A stretch of 64,000 bases of DNA from Carallia brachiata (Eukaryota; Streptophyta; Magnoliopsida; Malpighiales; Rhizophoraceae), in the NCBI GenBank assembly GCA_021464245.1, contig JADCRB010000069.1:2614895-2678894 (forward strand), read 5' to 3'. Under the pieces are notes generated by a model. It was not told the origin of the DNA. It was given only the letters and a program-made list of their open reading frames with translations, and did not search any database. Positions 37,672 through 49,429 of the stretch are shown here, one piece after another. The stretch's first letter is position 1. Each line of letters starts with the position of its first letter. The translations under genes were made by a program, and so were the position numbers.

Positions 37672-38699
37672 CTAGAAAATGATCTTTGTCACAGAAGGCA
37701 TTTCAAGTGGATCATGTTCGTCACTGATGTGGGTGATCTTGGTCTCCAACTGCAACAAAGCTAGATGTTAGTTGTTAGGAGGGACTGCTTAATTACGCCA
37801 TCATTTTTGTTGTTGATTTTTGTTCTTAGTGTTAGACTTTTGGCTATTGGAGTGTTTGATTTGGTGGGTTGTTGTATATTTTAATAATGTTTATTGTCAT
37901 TCTCTAAATAATAATAATTGTAATAATGTTTGTCATTATTTAAAAAAAAAAATATTTACTGTCACTTTTCGTATCACTAATAATTATTTTTTAATTTGAA
38001 TGAGTTTTTTTTTTAAACAATTACTATTAATATGTTAATTTGATAACATTCAAGATACATTATATTTCTTGGAACTTCTTAGTATTAATTAGCAAGATGC
38101 TATTTCTATACGGGCGGGCCAAATTGAGACATTACAATTGGTATGTTTGTGACATAGCTATGTTGGCTGGAGAACTATCCAAATCTACTTTAGTATAATG
38201 GATTGTTCTCTTTTGGGTCCATAAAAGGTTCATAGAGTCGAGGTAATTTACATTTATCATTTTAAAAATAAAGTATATTTATAATTGACATCCTTTAATA
38301 TGAGAAAATTAAAAAATATACCAAATTTTATTTACGGTTACAAAAAATATATTCATTAAGTGACCATCGGTAAAAGTTATTTTTAATTTCAAAAAAACCA
38401 TTATAAATGAATAAAAGGGTCTAAAATGTGGATTGGGAAATGTTGGAAAATCTTAAGTACTGAATGTCTTGTTGAATGGACTAGCAAATTGCAAAAATGG
38501 TTAGTAAGTATAAGTTTCGAAACATGGAATTGATAATTGGAGCTTCGAGCTTCTATTACATAAGATACATTCATACACAAAAGCACAACTCATCATCATT
38601 TCATTACAGGGCTTTTTTAACCATCTAAACTCATAAGAAACTTCTTCCACTACAAGGCTTTTTCAACTATCTAAAAAAAAAAATCTTTTTCCATCCAAT

Positions 38700-38875
38700 T
38701 TACTGCCCACCATGTGCAATGCACATCTCCCCCATTGCACAGCCAACTTTAGTTCCCCTAGACATGTCAACACAAACATTTGCAGTGGCATTTCCAAATG
38801 CAATCAGAAAAAATAAAACCAAGAAATGACCAGCAGTACTATGAAGCACCTTGCTCTTTTTCTTTCGCGTCGCAT
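38700..38875 (-). pseudogene. Possible small secreted peptide reading frame with a one-base break
   Basis: From the ATG at 38875 the minus strand reads MRRERKRARCFIVLLVIS, a basic start followed by a hydrophobic core. A second frame continues as FFLIAFGNATANVCVDMS and ends CAMGEMCIAHGGQ with a stop at 38700. The two halves, in signal-peptide order, are offset by one base at the homopolymer 38808-38813. Together they would form a signal peptide with an ATA-type cleavage site and a short Cys-containing mature part. I recognise no family, and it may be a chance frame. Confidence 0.25.
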
Positions 38876-39307
38876 ATTTTCCTCAGCATTGGAAGCCCTC
38901 CTTAATAGGCCTGGTATGATTTGTTTTCCTCATGCACAAATTGGTGGACCCATCCATTGGAAAAAATTGCATGCATCCTGCCTCTGTAACAACACAACAC
39001 CACAGCAATTATAAGTGAAATCCCTTCCTTTTAGAGTGGATGTTTACTGGATAGCACTCGCAAGCCCTAAATGGCAGCTCGGATTCGTGTCAGTCCACGA
39101 AGTCTTCACAATGGTCGGTTTGTTGTAGTAACATGCTATGATTTCTTCGATCCCTTTTTTTTTTTTCTGAAGCTTATTTGTTTCAATTTGCCACTCAATG
39201 TGGAGCTTCCTTTTCTTTCCTTTGATTCTTTAGTTATTATTACCTTATTAGGATTAGGGATTTGAAATTGCAAAAGTGAAAGAGGTCGAGGAAAGAGAGC
39301 AAATGGA

Positions 39308-39310
<3 letters not shown>

Positions 39311-39364
<54 letters not shown>
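39311..39364. repeat. (GA)n microsatellite
   Basis: Uninterrupted run of 27 GA units. Confidence 0.97.
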
Positions 39365-39369
<5 letters not shown>

Positions 39370-40360
39370 TGCAAGAGTAAGAAAGAGAATGCTTGGGCAC
39401 CACTTCATCAAAAAAATATGATTAGGATACACGTGACAACTCACGTTAGAGTCGACGAAGACTGTTAATAGACGAACTAATAAAGATGACGATACTAACC
39501 TGAATTTGCCCCAATTTTAACGTAACCGCCCTGGTTTAGACTATTTTGTAGTTAGTAACCCATTTCTAACTAATTTTAAATTTAGTGACCTAAAATTAAA
39601 CTTAACCCTATTTTTATTGACTTTAGCGGCTCTATATCAAACTATCATGGCAGAATGGTGGCAAATGGGCACTAATCCTTTTAATTTTTGGTAGAAATAT
39701 AAATGACAATATAATTATAAATAAGTAATAAGATTTTTATCGATTAATTATAAAAAATATATTATATTTTTAAAAAATAAATAAATCATTTTATGTTATT
39801 AAATTAATTGTGTATCACATGTTTTATTGATGTTTATGTAGTTTTGTACTTATTTTTAACCGTGAGAAATCATTGCATTAATTAAATACGAATCAGTACA
39901 TAGATTTGATGCGAAAATGTTAAAAAGACCTGTACAAGGCAAGTATACAATACAACCATAGTGGCCCATCACTAATCTGGTCAAACTTACCATTCACTAA
40001 CAGGGTATAAAACTCGTTGAAACAAAACTTTTTGACGAGGGTACCTACCAACATATAACTAAATCTATCTAAAACTAAAGCCTCAGATAAATCTAGTCTA
40101 GTTGAAATAAGTTGCATACAGCAGCATTTACCGCATTTCAACAGACTTCTGTTGGAAATCAGCCGATTACGTCTGGCAACGATCTCCAACAAAACTAGAC
40201 TACATGTAACATAAAATACAAACAGAAAACTAAATGCCACCCATCTCAAAAAACTAAAACCAAATTCATCCCAGCAACCAACTACGATGGAAAAGAAGGT
40301 AGACGACAGCGGCAGACATGGAGACGGCAGCAGACACAATGGTGAGTGCGACGGAGGTGG

Positions 40361-40572
40361 TGGCAGATAGTAGAAAGGTTGAGCTCTTGTGGTGGATCGG
40401 CCATAGGTGTCCGATTTGAGCCTGGATCTAGTGGAGGATAAGGCTGTCTGTGGCAAATGCGGCAGCGGTGGCGGCAGACATAGTGGCAAACAGTAAAAGG
40501 AGCAAGATTTGGTGGTAGATTGGCGATGAGTGTCCGATTTGAGCCCAGATTTGGCGGAGGGGAAGGCCGTCG
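40361..40572. repeat. Imperfect direct repeat, G-rich strand
   Basis: Two units of about 88 bp (40361-40446 and 40483-40572) share GTGTCCGATTTGAGCC and GGTGG blocks and end in GGCTGTC or GGCCGTC. The surrounding GC-rich patch (40300-40830) stands out from the AT-rich background and may be part of a transposon. On the minus strand it encodes only proline-rich low-complexity frames. Confidence 0.6.
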
Positions 40573-41181
40573 TCCCTAGATGGTAACACCAGTGGTGAAA
40601 ATGGCAAAAGAGCTAGCAAACGGATGAGGATGCTAGATCCAGTCCTGATCCGGTAGCAGAAGCTCTATGCACATCTGTTATTAGGCCAAATTTGCAAATA
40701 TGAAAAAACCAAAACGCCACAGAAGGGAAGGGAAGATGGAGCAAGGGGGGAAGAAGGAGAGGGAAATAGGGAGGAGAAGAAGAGAGAGTGAGAAGAGAGG
40801 GAAGGGGAGGAGGAGGTGGGTGGCTGGCGGTGGTCGTTGTTAACCACCATTGTTGGCCATAAATCAGGTGTGAGGGAAGCATGGGTAGTAGGAGATTTTT
40901 TTTTTTTAATTTTTAACTTTTACTAACAATCTCACAGTTCATTATTTTGTTTTAATTTTTAACTCTATGTTGTTCAAGATCATCTCTTAGAGTTCCAGCT
41001 GCATGTTTTGCCCTCCCTCCACAGAAGGGAGGGAGGCGTGTGGTTTTGTATTTATTAGTTAATAATAATTGCAAGACGCATATCATTGATGCAACATGGT
41101 TATCAACGGCAACCGAACCAAGTGGCAGAAAGGGTTTGGTTGCTGGGGAGGAACCCCAAACATGGTTATCAACATTATTAT

Positions 41182-42348
41182 ATATAACCCCAAACATGGT
41201 TACCCAATCCCAGACTCGATAGTGTGGCATTTTGACAGACGAGGACAATACTCGATTAAGTCAGGGTATCACCTTGCGGTTAATAACAGTCAAAGCAATC
41301 ATGCGGGTCATTCCCGAGGTCTGTGTTCTTTATCGTGGAGAAGGATTTGGCAACTTCAAATACCACCAAAAGTTAAGCTATTCCTATGGCGAGCTCTTCA
41401 AGATTGTCTTCCAACCAATGAAAAGCTCTTCAAAAAAGGTGTCTTGTCAGAAGCGGTGTGCCACTTATGCAGGTCTGAAATTGAATCCATTGAACATATG
41501 CTTTTCTTCTGTGATCATGCCAAAGCTACCTGGTTTGCTAGCCCTCTTGGATATATCCACTCCCCTATAGGCTTCCCTTCCTTTGCAGTTTGGTGGGAGG
41601 CGACTGCCACCAAGTTTATAGCTGAAGGCCTCAAGGAACTTTTGGATATGGTTGCACTTTTGAGTTGGCATATTTGGAAGGCTAGAAACCAGACTGTGTT
41701 TGAACATATTAATCCCAATCCAGCTTGTACTATGAGGCTGTTTTGGTTGTCTTGGGGGGATCGAAGCCTTATTATAAACTTAGAAATTCAGCCAGAAGTC
41801 AGACGTTCAGACCCTCTACAAATGTGGTGCCCACCTCCTAATGGCAGCTATAAAGTGAACTGTGATGCTTCCTTTGATATCAGCTCCCACCGTGCAAGAA
41901 TAGCAGCTGTGTGTAGAGATGCTTTTATACGCATAATAGCTAGAGTCAACTACACTATTTATGCTCATTCGGTGCTGTCAGCTGAAGCTCAGGGCCTACG
42001 TACAAGAATACAACTGGCAAGTAAATTCCAACAATTTGAGGTGACTTTAGAAACTGATTCCCGTGAGGTGGTGCAAGCTTTAAACGGTGCTGTTAGTGAT
42101 TGGCCCTCAGATATTGTTCCTATTTTATCTGATGTTATTAGACTTTTGATGGATAATCGTAACTGCCACTATGTTGGTATTAGGAGATCGGCTAATAGAG
42201 TTGCAGACTGGGTGGCTACTCAGACCAGGGCCTATCTCTGCCCTGCGGACTGGGTGAGCAACCCCCCTCCTGCTCTCAGTCGATTACTTTGTACGGATTA
42301 TTATCAATGAATGAAGCTTATTGTTTTTATGTCAAAAAAAAAGGAAAA
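41182..42348 (+). mobile_element. 5'-truncated LINE (L1-type) 3' end with RNase H, flanked by a target-site duplication
   Basis: An open frame runs through to a stop at 42308-42310. It contains a reverse-transcriptase-associated zinc-binding region (CHLCRSEIESIEHMLFFC, preceded by PPKVKLFLWRAL) and an RNase H-like domain with VNCDASFD, SAEAQGL, LETDSREVVQAL and a late ANRVADW acid. A short A-rich tail follows (42333-42348). ACATTATTAT occurs at both borders (41172-41181 and 42349-42358), and the interrupted host sequence is the same repeat unit found intact at 43070-43085 and 56150-56160. This is a clean retrotransposition event. The reverse transcriptase and endonuclease are absent, so it is immobile. 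The frame is unusually intact for a dead copy. Confidence 0.9.
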
Positions 42349-42358
42349 ACATTATTAT

Positions 42359-42889
42359 CTACATATTTGGGAGTGGATGCGGACGTGGAGAGAAAATGAT
42401 ATACCGTTATTCTGAGTAATTTTTTTGTATAATTAAAATTTTAAATAAATGATGAGTCAAATTAAAAAAAAAAGATAATAGTGGGATTCATGATAATAAG
42501 ATGAGTTTGATTATGTGGATACGTAAAAAATATATAATTAATTTAAAATATTTAATAATTTAATAATTTATTTATTTTTTAAAATTTAATATACTTTTTT
42601 AGATCTAATTATCGAAATTACAATATATTTAAGATACTCTTACTTATATGCGTTTACTTAAAATTTCTGTAACAAGATTCCTCTGAATGATACGACGACC
42701 TACAGTGTCGTGATAATTTAACAGTATTTATAATTTATTTTTTTATTTTATAATTTAATTATTTAATAATTCATATAATTATATAATTATTTTTAAATTA
42801 AAAATATTTTTTTTTGTGTTTATTATAAGCTTTCAAGAGTTTTTTTTTACTGAATAATTAATGTTTAAGCTTTCAATAAATAAATAAAT
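42359..42889. other. Intergenic repeat debris
   Basis: Continuation of the repeat unit interrupted by the LINE, plus part of the P450 upstream module (GACGACCTACAGTG near 42690). No gene. Confidence 0.4.
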
Positions 42890-45100
42890 AATTATGTTAA
42901 TAAATTATTTATATTTTATATGTCTCGCTTAGCATTCGTATATTCTTAGTCTTTATCAACTAATAACAGTAACAAGCATATTTGATTGATGTCGCATGGT
43001 TATTAACGACACGTAACCAAGTGGGACAAAAGGATTGGTTGCCGGGGAAGAACCCAAACGTGGTTATCAACGTTATTATATACATTAGACATTTGGGAGT
43101 GGATTCGAGCATGTGGAAAAGGTATCTACCGTCGTTCCGAGTAATTTGTTATTATTTTTTTGTAAAATTTAAATTTAAATAAATTAGGGTCAATTTAAAA
43201 TTCAAAAATTTAGACAGTAAATTCTTTATGCTAAATACAAAGTCAAATTCTCTTCCAAAAAAGTTTTACTTTTTGTAACATCAGAGAGGATTATTTAATA
43301 TCCTTCATTCGGGTATCGAGGTGTGAAATATCCCAAATTTTATTATATTGTTTTTTTTTGGGTTAAATTTATTATATTTTATTAGCCAATGAAGTTGTAC
43401 CAACGTGTGAAGGCAACAATGATGGCAAATGGCGGCAAATGGGCACTAATCCTTTTATTTTTTTTAAAATAAAATAGATGAAAATACAGGAGTGAATATA
43501 TAATAATTTAAATTATTAATTTAAAAAATATATTATATTTAAAAATAAATAAATAAATTATTAATATTAATAAATTATTTATATTTTATGTGCTATATTT
43601 CCATGCATATTTGATTGATGTAACATGGTTCCTAACCAAGTGGGACAAAAGGATTGGTTGATGAGAGGAACCCAAACATGGTTATCAACGTTGTTATATA
43701 CATTAGACATTTGGGAATGGATCTGGGCATAGAAAAAAGGTATTTACCGTCATTTTGAGTAATTTTTTATTATTTTTTTGTAAAACTAAAATTTAAATAA
43801 ATCAGTGTCAATCTAAAATTCAAAAATTTAGACCGTAATGCTTTTATGCTAAATACAAAGTAAAATTCTCCTAAAATTTTTTTTCCTTTTTGTAACGTCA
43901 GAGAGGATTATTTTAATCCTTCATTCGGATAACGAGCCGCGAAATATCTCAAATTTTATTATATTATTGTATTAGCCAATGAAGGTGCACCAACGCGTGA
44001 AGGCAAGAATGATGGCGAATTTCTTTGGTCGAAAAAAAAAGAATGATGGCAAATGGCGGCAAATGGGCACTAATGCTTTTATTTTTTAGAAAAAAATAAA
44101 ATGAAGTGAATATAATAATTTAATTATTATATCATAAAAAAATATATTATATTTATAAATAAATAAATAAATAAATAATTAAATATTAATAAATTATTTA
44201 TATTTTATGTGTCGCACTTACTATTCATATGGTCTTGATCTTTATCAATTAATAACAGTACCAAGCATATTTGATTGATGTAACCTGGTTATTAACGACA
44301 CCTAACCAAGCGGGACAAAAGGACTAGTTGCTAGGGAGGAATCCGAACGTGGTTATCAACGTTATAAGATCTATTTGTAATTCCGTGAGATAAAATATTG
44401 TGAATAAAAATATTGTGAATAAAATATTATGGTTAAAAGTATTATTATTTAAAATTATAAATTATTTGGTAATAATTATAGAAAAATTGTAAAAAAATTT
44501 AAATTTTAAATATTTAATAATTTCTTAAATTTGTAGAGTTAGTTTTATCCATTTAATTTAAAATTTGTGCGGTATAGTTATTGAATTTTGTCACTTTCTT
44601 CAAAAGCCTGTTTAAGGTGCTTTTGTGAAAACATAATTTTGAAAGTTATCACGTTTGCAAAATTCCGTTTAGAAAGAATTACCAAATATTAAAGAAATTA
44701 CTTTTGATTTAAAATACAGTTTATACACCACAACACACTTTTCACTTCAATACCAAACATAATTTATATACATCAGACTTGGGAGTGGATCCGGACATAG
44801 AGAAAAGGTATCTACCGTTATTCTGAGTAATTTTTTATTATTTTTTTTGTAAAATTAAAATTTAAATAAATCAGTCTCAATCTAAAATTCAAAAATTTAG
44901 ATTGTAAATTCTTTATGCTAAATACAAAGTAAAATTCTCCTCAAACAAAATTTACCTTTTTGTAACATCAAAGAAGATGATTTGAATCCTCCATTTGGGC
45001 ATCGAGCGATGAAATATCCCAGATTTTATTATATTATTTTATTAGCCGATGAAGCTGCACCAATGTGGGATGGTCGATGCCGAGGCCAGCAATTTCCGAA
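42890..45100. repeat. Local tandem array of about 600-bp non-coding units
   Basis: Three successive units (about 42890-43480, 43560-44090 and 44190-45100) share, in the same order, GTGGGACAAAAGGA, GGTTATCAACGTT, TTCTTTATGCTAAATACAAA or close variants, and the TTAGCC(A/G)ATGAAG block. The third is enlarged by a MITE. Single units of the same family occur at about 33730-33905, 41040-41181 plus 42349-42460, and 55690-56530. They are non-coding and part of the duplicated P450 region. Confidence 0.75.
44365..44763. mobile_element. PIF/Harbinger-like MITE, copy A
   Basis: About 400 bp inserted in the third unit of the local array; the other units run uninterrupted across this point. TTA stands at each border. 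The element is the reverse complement of 53744-54136: its right end CACTTCAATACCAAACAT matches the left end of that copy. Non-coding. Confidence 0.7.
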
Positions 45101-46523
45101 TTCCGCTAGCGAAATTATACGCAAGATGTTTGCAAGTAACATTAAGTAAACATGTTTGGTAGGATATATGAGAGTTATATAATTAATTTAATAATTATTA
45201 TTTATTTATTTTTTTAAAAAATTTAAAATATTTTTTACGATTTAATAATTAAAAATTATTATATTTTCACTGCATATCCATAATTATTTGCTCAACAAGT
45301 ATTTTTGTTGACATAACTATTTACATTTAAAATTCTATTCAATTTTTTTTACGTAAGACTTATTTATTATTTTATATCATATAATTCTAATTTTTTTTAT
45401 TTCAAGAAATTCTCAATTATTACATTGTGTAAAATTATGAATAAACTATATTTATTAAAAATGAGTCAAAATTAAAATTTTTCTAAAAAAAGTTATTTAG
45501 CAGACAAAATTAATAAAACTTCCATTACGCATTAGTTTTTGGAATTTTTTTTTCCTTTGAACAAGTGTTGGAATCTCATTTAATCACTAGTGAGATTCAT
45601 GATAATAGATTAATAGGATTTGTCTGAATACAATTAGATCATCGGGCATATAATAGAGACGAAAAATATACAATGCACATGATATACAGCGCTAAAATGC
45701 TTCTTAATTGTTGACGGGACGACCCACAGTGCCGTGACAATTAGAGAAGGAGAATACAAAGCCTCGCCGTGCCGCGTTAAGAGTTTACCTTTCCCAAGAT
45801 TCGCCGCTTATAAATTTTATCAAGAAGAGCTTTGGTTTTAGTTTCATACTCAACAGTCGCACATTTTCGTCATATATTAGTAATAAAATATAATTATTTG
45901 TTAATTTAGTATAATTATATTTATAAAATATAAAAAATTAAAATTAAAATTAAAATTAAATAAATATTATTTTAAAATTTAAAGTATAAATTTCATATAA
46001 TATACATTAAAAAATAATTTTTTAAAAAATTTTACAAAAAATATTACTGAATTGTATTTTATTAAATATTTATCACATTTTTCACTTTGTATTTGCAGTA
46101 GTGCTGCTGCACAGTGCAGCTCAAAATTTTTTCCGATCAAGAATAGCTCATTTCCCCGTGTGGTTGTCCGGAGTGCCAAGGTGTTGACTCTTTTTTTCAC
46201 AAAATTATAAAATAAAGTATCTCAAATTTTATTTTTTTTATTTTTTTAATTTAATTATCGACTAATTTATATTATTTTATAATTATTTTAAAAATAAATA
46301 TATTAGTGTTTTTTTTTTCTGCGTGTGTTTATAAACTTTCAAGAGTTTTTTTTTATCTATTTTTCGGATTTTTTTTTCTTTTTCTTAATAACGTGCTAGT
46401 GCTAGGAAATATATGTGCCATTTTTTTATTTTAAAACTCTCAATAAAAAATTATTTTTCTCTCCAATATATTTCGGAAGCCAAATGGCCTCATGGTGAAG
46501 AATTCCAGCCTTCCAGGCACACC
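45101..46523. promoter_or_regulatory. Upstream region of P450 copy 2
   Basis: Shares with the other copies the GTTATTTAGCAGACAA segment (about 45490), GACGACCCACAGTGCCGTG (about 45719), TTCGCCGCTTATAAATTTTA (about 45800) and a TATA-like AAATATATG at 46407-46415, about 110 bp before the start codon. Confidence 0.5.
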
Positions 46524-48172
46524 ATGGATCAAGCAACTGCCAAAGAATTCCTCAACGTCTCATCTTCATCCTCTTCTCTAATTATCCTTCTCCTTGCTCT
46601 TCTTACTTTCATCGTCATCCTCAAGAATTTCAGCTGTCCGTCCTCAAAAAGTGGGCGACTCCCACCAGGTCCTAAGAGATGGCCTATTATTGGAAACATT
46701 CTCCATCTGGGGGACAAGCCTCACATCTCAATGGCAAACTTTGCTAAAGTTCATGGGCCTTTGATTTCAGTAAAGCTCGGAACTCAGCTTCTTGTTTTCG
46801 GGTCTTCTCCCGACGTAGCAGCCGAGATTTTTAGAACACACGACAAGTCGCTGTCAGGTAGACAATTGCCAAAAGTGGCTCCTTATGAGCCTCACGTCAC
46901 GGACCGCTTGGCCCTGGTTTGGTCCTCTGATTGCAGCGATCACTGGAAATTCCTGAGGGGTTTATGCAGGACCGAGTTATTTTCCTCCAAAGCAATTGAA
47001 TCACAAGCAAGCCTGAGAGAGAAGAAAGTAGCCGAGATGGTGGACTTCTTCGCCTCCAGAGAAGGAAAATTTGTTAATATTGGAGAAACAGTGTTTGCTA
47101 CTGTTTTTAACATCATGGGTAATCTTTTGCTCTCCAGGGACTTCATTAGTTTGAAAGATGGAGTACTGAGTGGTAAATTGAAGAGCATCGTCTGGAAGCT
47201 GATGGAATTGGGGGCTGCTCCAAATATATCTGACTTTTATCCTTTCCTTGCTCCCTTGGACCTTCAAGGCCTAAAAAGGAAGAACTTACAGTGCGTTAAT
47301 GAAATGTATGCCACATGGGCTGAATGCATCAAAGAAAGAAGAGAAAGCAGCAACAACAACAGCAATTCTCAAAAAGCTGATTTCTTGGATGTTTTTCTCG
47401 CAAATGGGTTTGATGACGACCAAATCAATTGGCTGCTTCTCGTATGGATGCCATCCCCTTAATTGCTAAATAATTACGTCTCCATTTCACTTTCTTTCAT
47501 GAACAGCTGATTAAGAGAAACGACTATACTAATAGTCAATTTTTGTTATAACTTAATTTGCAGGAATTGATTGTAGCAGGCACGGACACAAACTCCACAA
47601 CAGTGGAGTGGGCAATGGCTGAACTGCTCAAAAACAAAGAAGTGATGAATAAAGCCTGCGAAGAGATACAAAAAGAAATCAAAAGCAGCAATTTATTAGA
47701 CGAATCTCGTGTCATTCAGCTTCCATATCTAAATGCATGTGTCAAAGAAACACTGAGACTACACCCTCCTGCGCCGTTCCTTGTTCCACATCGAGCTCTA
47801 GAGACCTGTGAGGTTATGGGTTATATGATTCCAAAGGATTCTAAAGTGATAATCAACGTTTGGGCTATTGGACATGATTCCTCTATCTGGGAAGATCCTT
47901 TATCCTTTAAACCTGAAAGGTTTTTAGGCTCAAATTTGGACTTCAAAGGTCATGATTACAAGCTTTTACCATTTGGTGCAGGAAGAAGAATTTGCCCTGG
48001 ACTACCCATGGCGACCGTCCAAGTGCACTTGATTTTAGCATCTTTGATTGGTTACTTTGATTGGTCTCTTTCAGAGGGGGAGGATCCTTCCAAATTAGAC
48101 ATGAGCGAGAAGTTTGGCATAACATTGCAGAAGGAACAGCCTCTGGCTTTTGTTCCCAAACGAATTGTGTAA
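46524..48172 (+). CDS. Cytochrome P450, CYP80/CYP76 type, copy 2
   Basis: Exons are 46524-47441 and 47564-48172, with the same 122-bp phase-0 intron, giving 508 residues; one extra Asn/Ser codon lies in the Asn-rich loop before QKADFLDV. All landmarks are present: hydrophobic anchor, hinge RLPPGPKRWPIIGN, I-helix AGTDT, ETLR, PERF and haem loop FGAGRRICPG with axial Cys450. Relative to copy 3 it differs at usually conserved places: PGPKRWP instead of PGPKPWP in the hinge and AIGHDSS instead of AIGRDPS. These may alter folding or activity, or mark relaxed constraint. No stop or frameshift, so probably functional. Substrate unknown. Confidence 0.94.
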
Positions 48173-49429
48173 CTTGAAAATGATCTTTGTTACATGATGG
48201 CATTTCAAGTGGATCATGTTCGTTGCTGATGTGGGTGATCATGGTCTCCAACTACAACCAAGCTAGAAGTTTATTGTAAGGAGGGACTGTTTAATTACGC
48301 CATCATTTTTGTTGTTGATTGTGTTATCTAGTGTTTGATTTTTTGCTATTGGACTGTTTGATTTTGTTGTTTGTTGTATTTTAATAATGTTTACCGTCAT
48401 TCTCAAAAAAGAAAAAATAATAATGTTTATTGTCACTTCTGATGTCAATAACAATTATTTTTTAAATTGCACTAGATTTTTTTTAAAACAATCACTATAC
48501 ATTATATTTCTTGGAGCTTCTTATTATTAATTAGTAAGACGCTATTCTATACGGTAGGCCAAATTGAAAGGCATTGTAATTGGTGTGTTTTCACATAGCT
48601 ATGTTAGTCGAGAACTACCCAACTCTACTTGAGCATAATAGATTGTTCTTCTTTTTTATCTATAAAGAAACTCATAGAATTATAAACTATATCATAGAGA
48701 TAGCGCTCTTTTTATCATAATCTTATATTATTTCTTATTAAAATTAGAATTCAAAATTTATAAAATAAAAATTTAAATTCTAACCATTAATGTACTCCTT
48801 AATGTACTCCTTGAGGGACACGCGATGGGTTGTTCTTAACCGTTGAAGACATGGCCTTAGCATAATCCTCACGGCGATCGTAATGTAAAGTTCAAACGTT
48901 GCATATACATGGTTAAGCAATGAAATAAAGAAGAAGAAAAATCCACCTTTTGAGACAGGCCAATTCAAACAAGCAAATGTAAATGTATATCAATAAACCT
49001 TTGTTTTTTTTTTTTTTTTTGCGACATTATGAATAAGACAATTCACTACGGTAAACTATCTTGGAGGAAAATGGGCCTCAAATGCATCGAGAATAAGATT
49101 ACAGCTACAGTAGAAGAAACCATTCTGCAAGCTCCGGTTGCTGAGTTATTAGACTGGTTACTTCACTTCCTGCAAGAAGTCATGAAAGAGGTTAAAAGCC
49201 ATATGGTAAAACCCACCTTACAACCGAAGGAGCAGTAAATTCATATTCCTGTCTGCCGCAATCATAGACCATGTTCATCACAATTCCCCTCTGCATCACA
49301 ATTTATCTGTACGGAGGAAAGCCAATACCATCAAATGAAAGGCTAGATTTTCCTTTTTATTTTATTTTTTCCCAGAAATTCTATCTTAGGTAGCTTGAGA
49401 AGAGCGTCAGTGCCATAACAAACCACTAC
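48173..49429. other. 3' flank of P450 copy 2
   Basis: The first roughly 450 bp match the 3' flank of copy 1. A 69-codon open frame at 49029-49238 matches nothing I recognise and has no support. Poly-T lies at about 49003-49020. Confidence 0.4.

Larger units (their letters stand above)
37672..40360. other. Intergenic between P450 copy 1 and the LINE region
   Basis: The first roughly 560 bp match the 3' flank of copy 2 (48173-48620), so the duplication extends past the gene. A possible small secreted-peptide reading frame lies at 38700-38875 (minus) and a (GA)n run at 39311-39364. A GGCAAATGGGCACTAATCC unit fragment lies at about 39659. No other gene supported. Confidence 0.45.

Noticed and set aside
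39920..40489. 189-codon minus-strand frame with a proline-rich start
   Set aside because: The composition reflects the GC-rich direct repeat; the rest has no domain features.
41465..41718. Open frames on the minus strand inside the LINE
   Set aside because: Antisense shadows of the LINE coding frame.
49029..49238. 69-codon open frame downstream of P450 copy 2
   Set aside because: No recognisable motif, no matching copy in the other P450 flanks and no promoter evidence.
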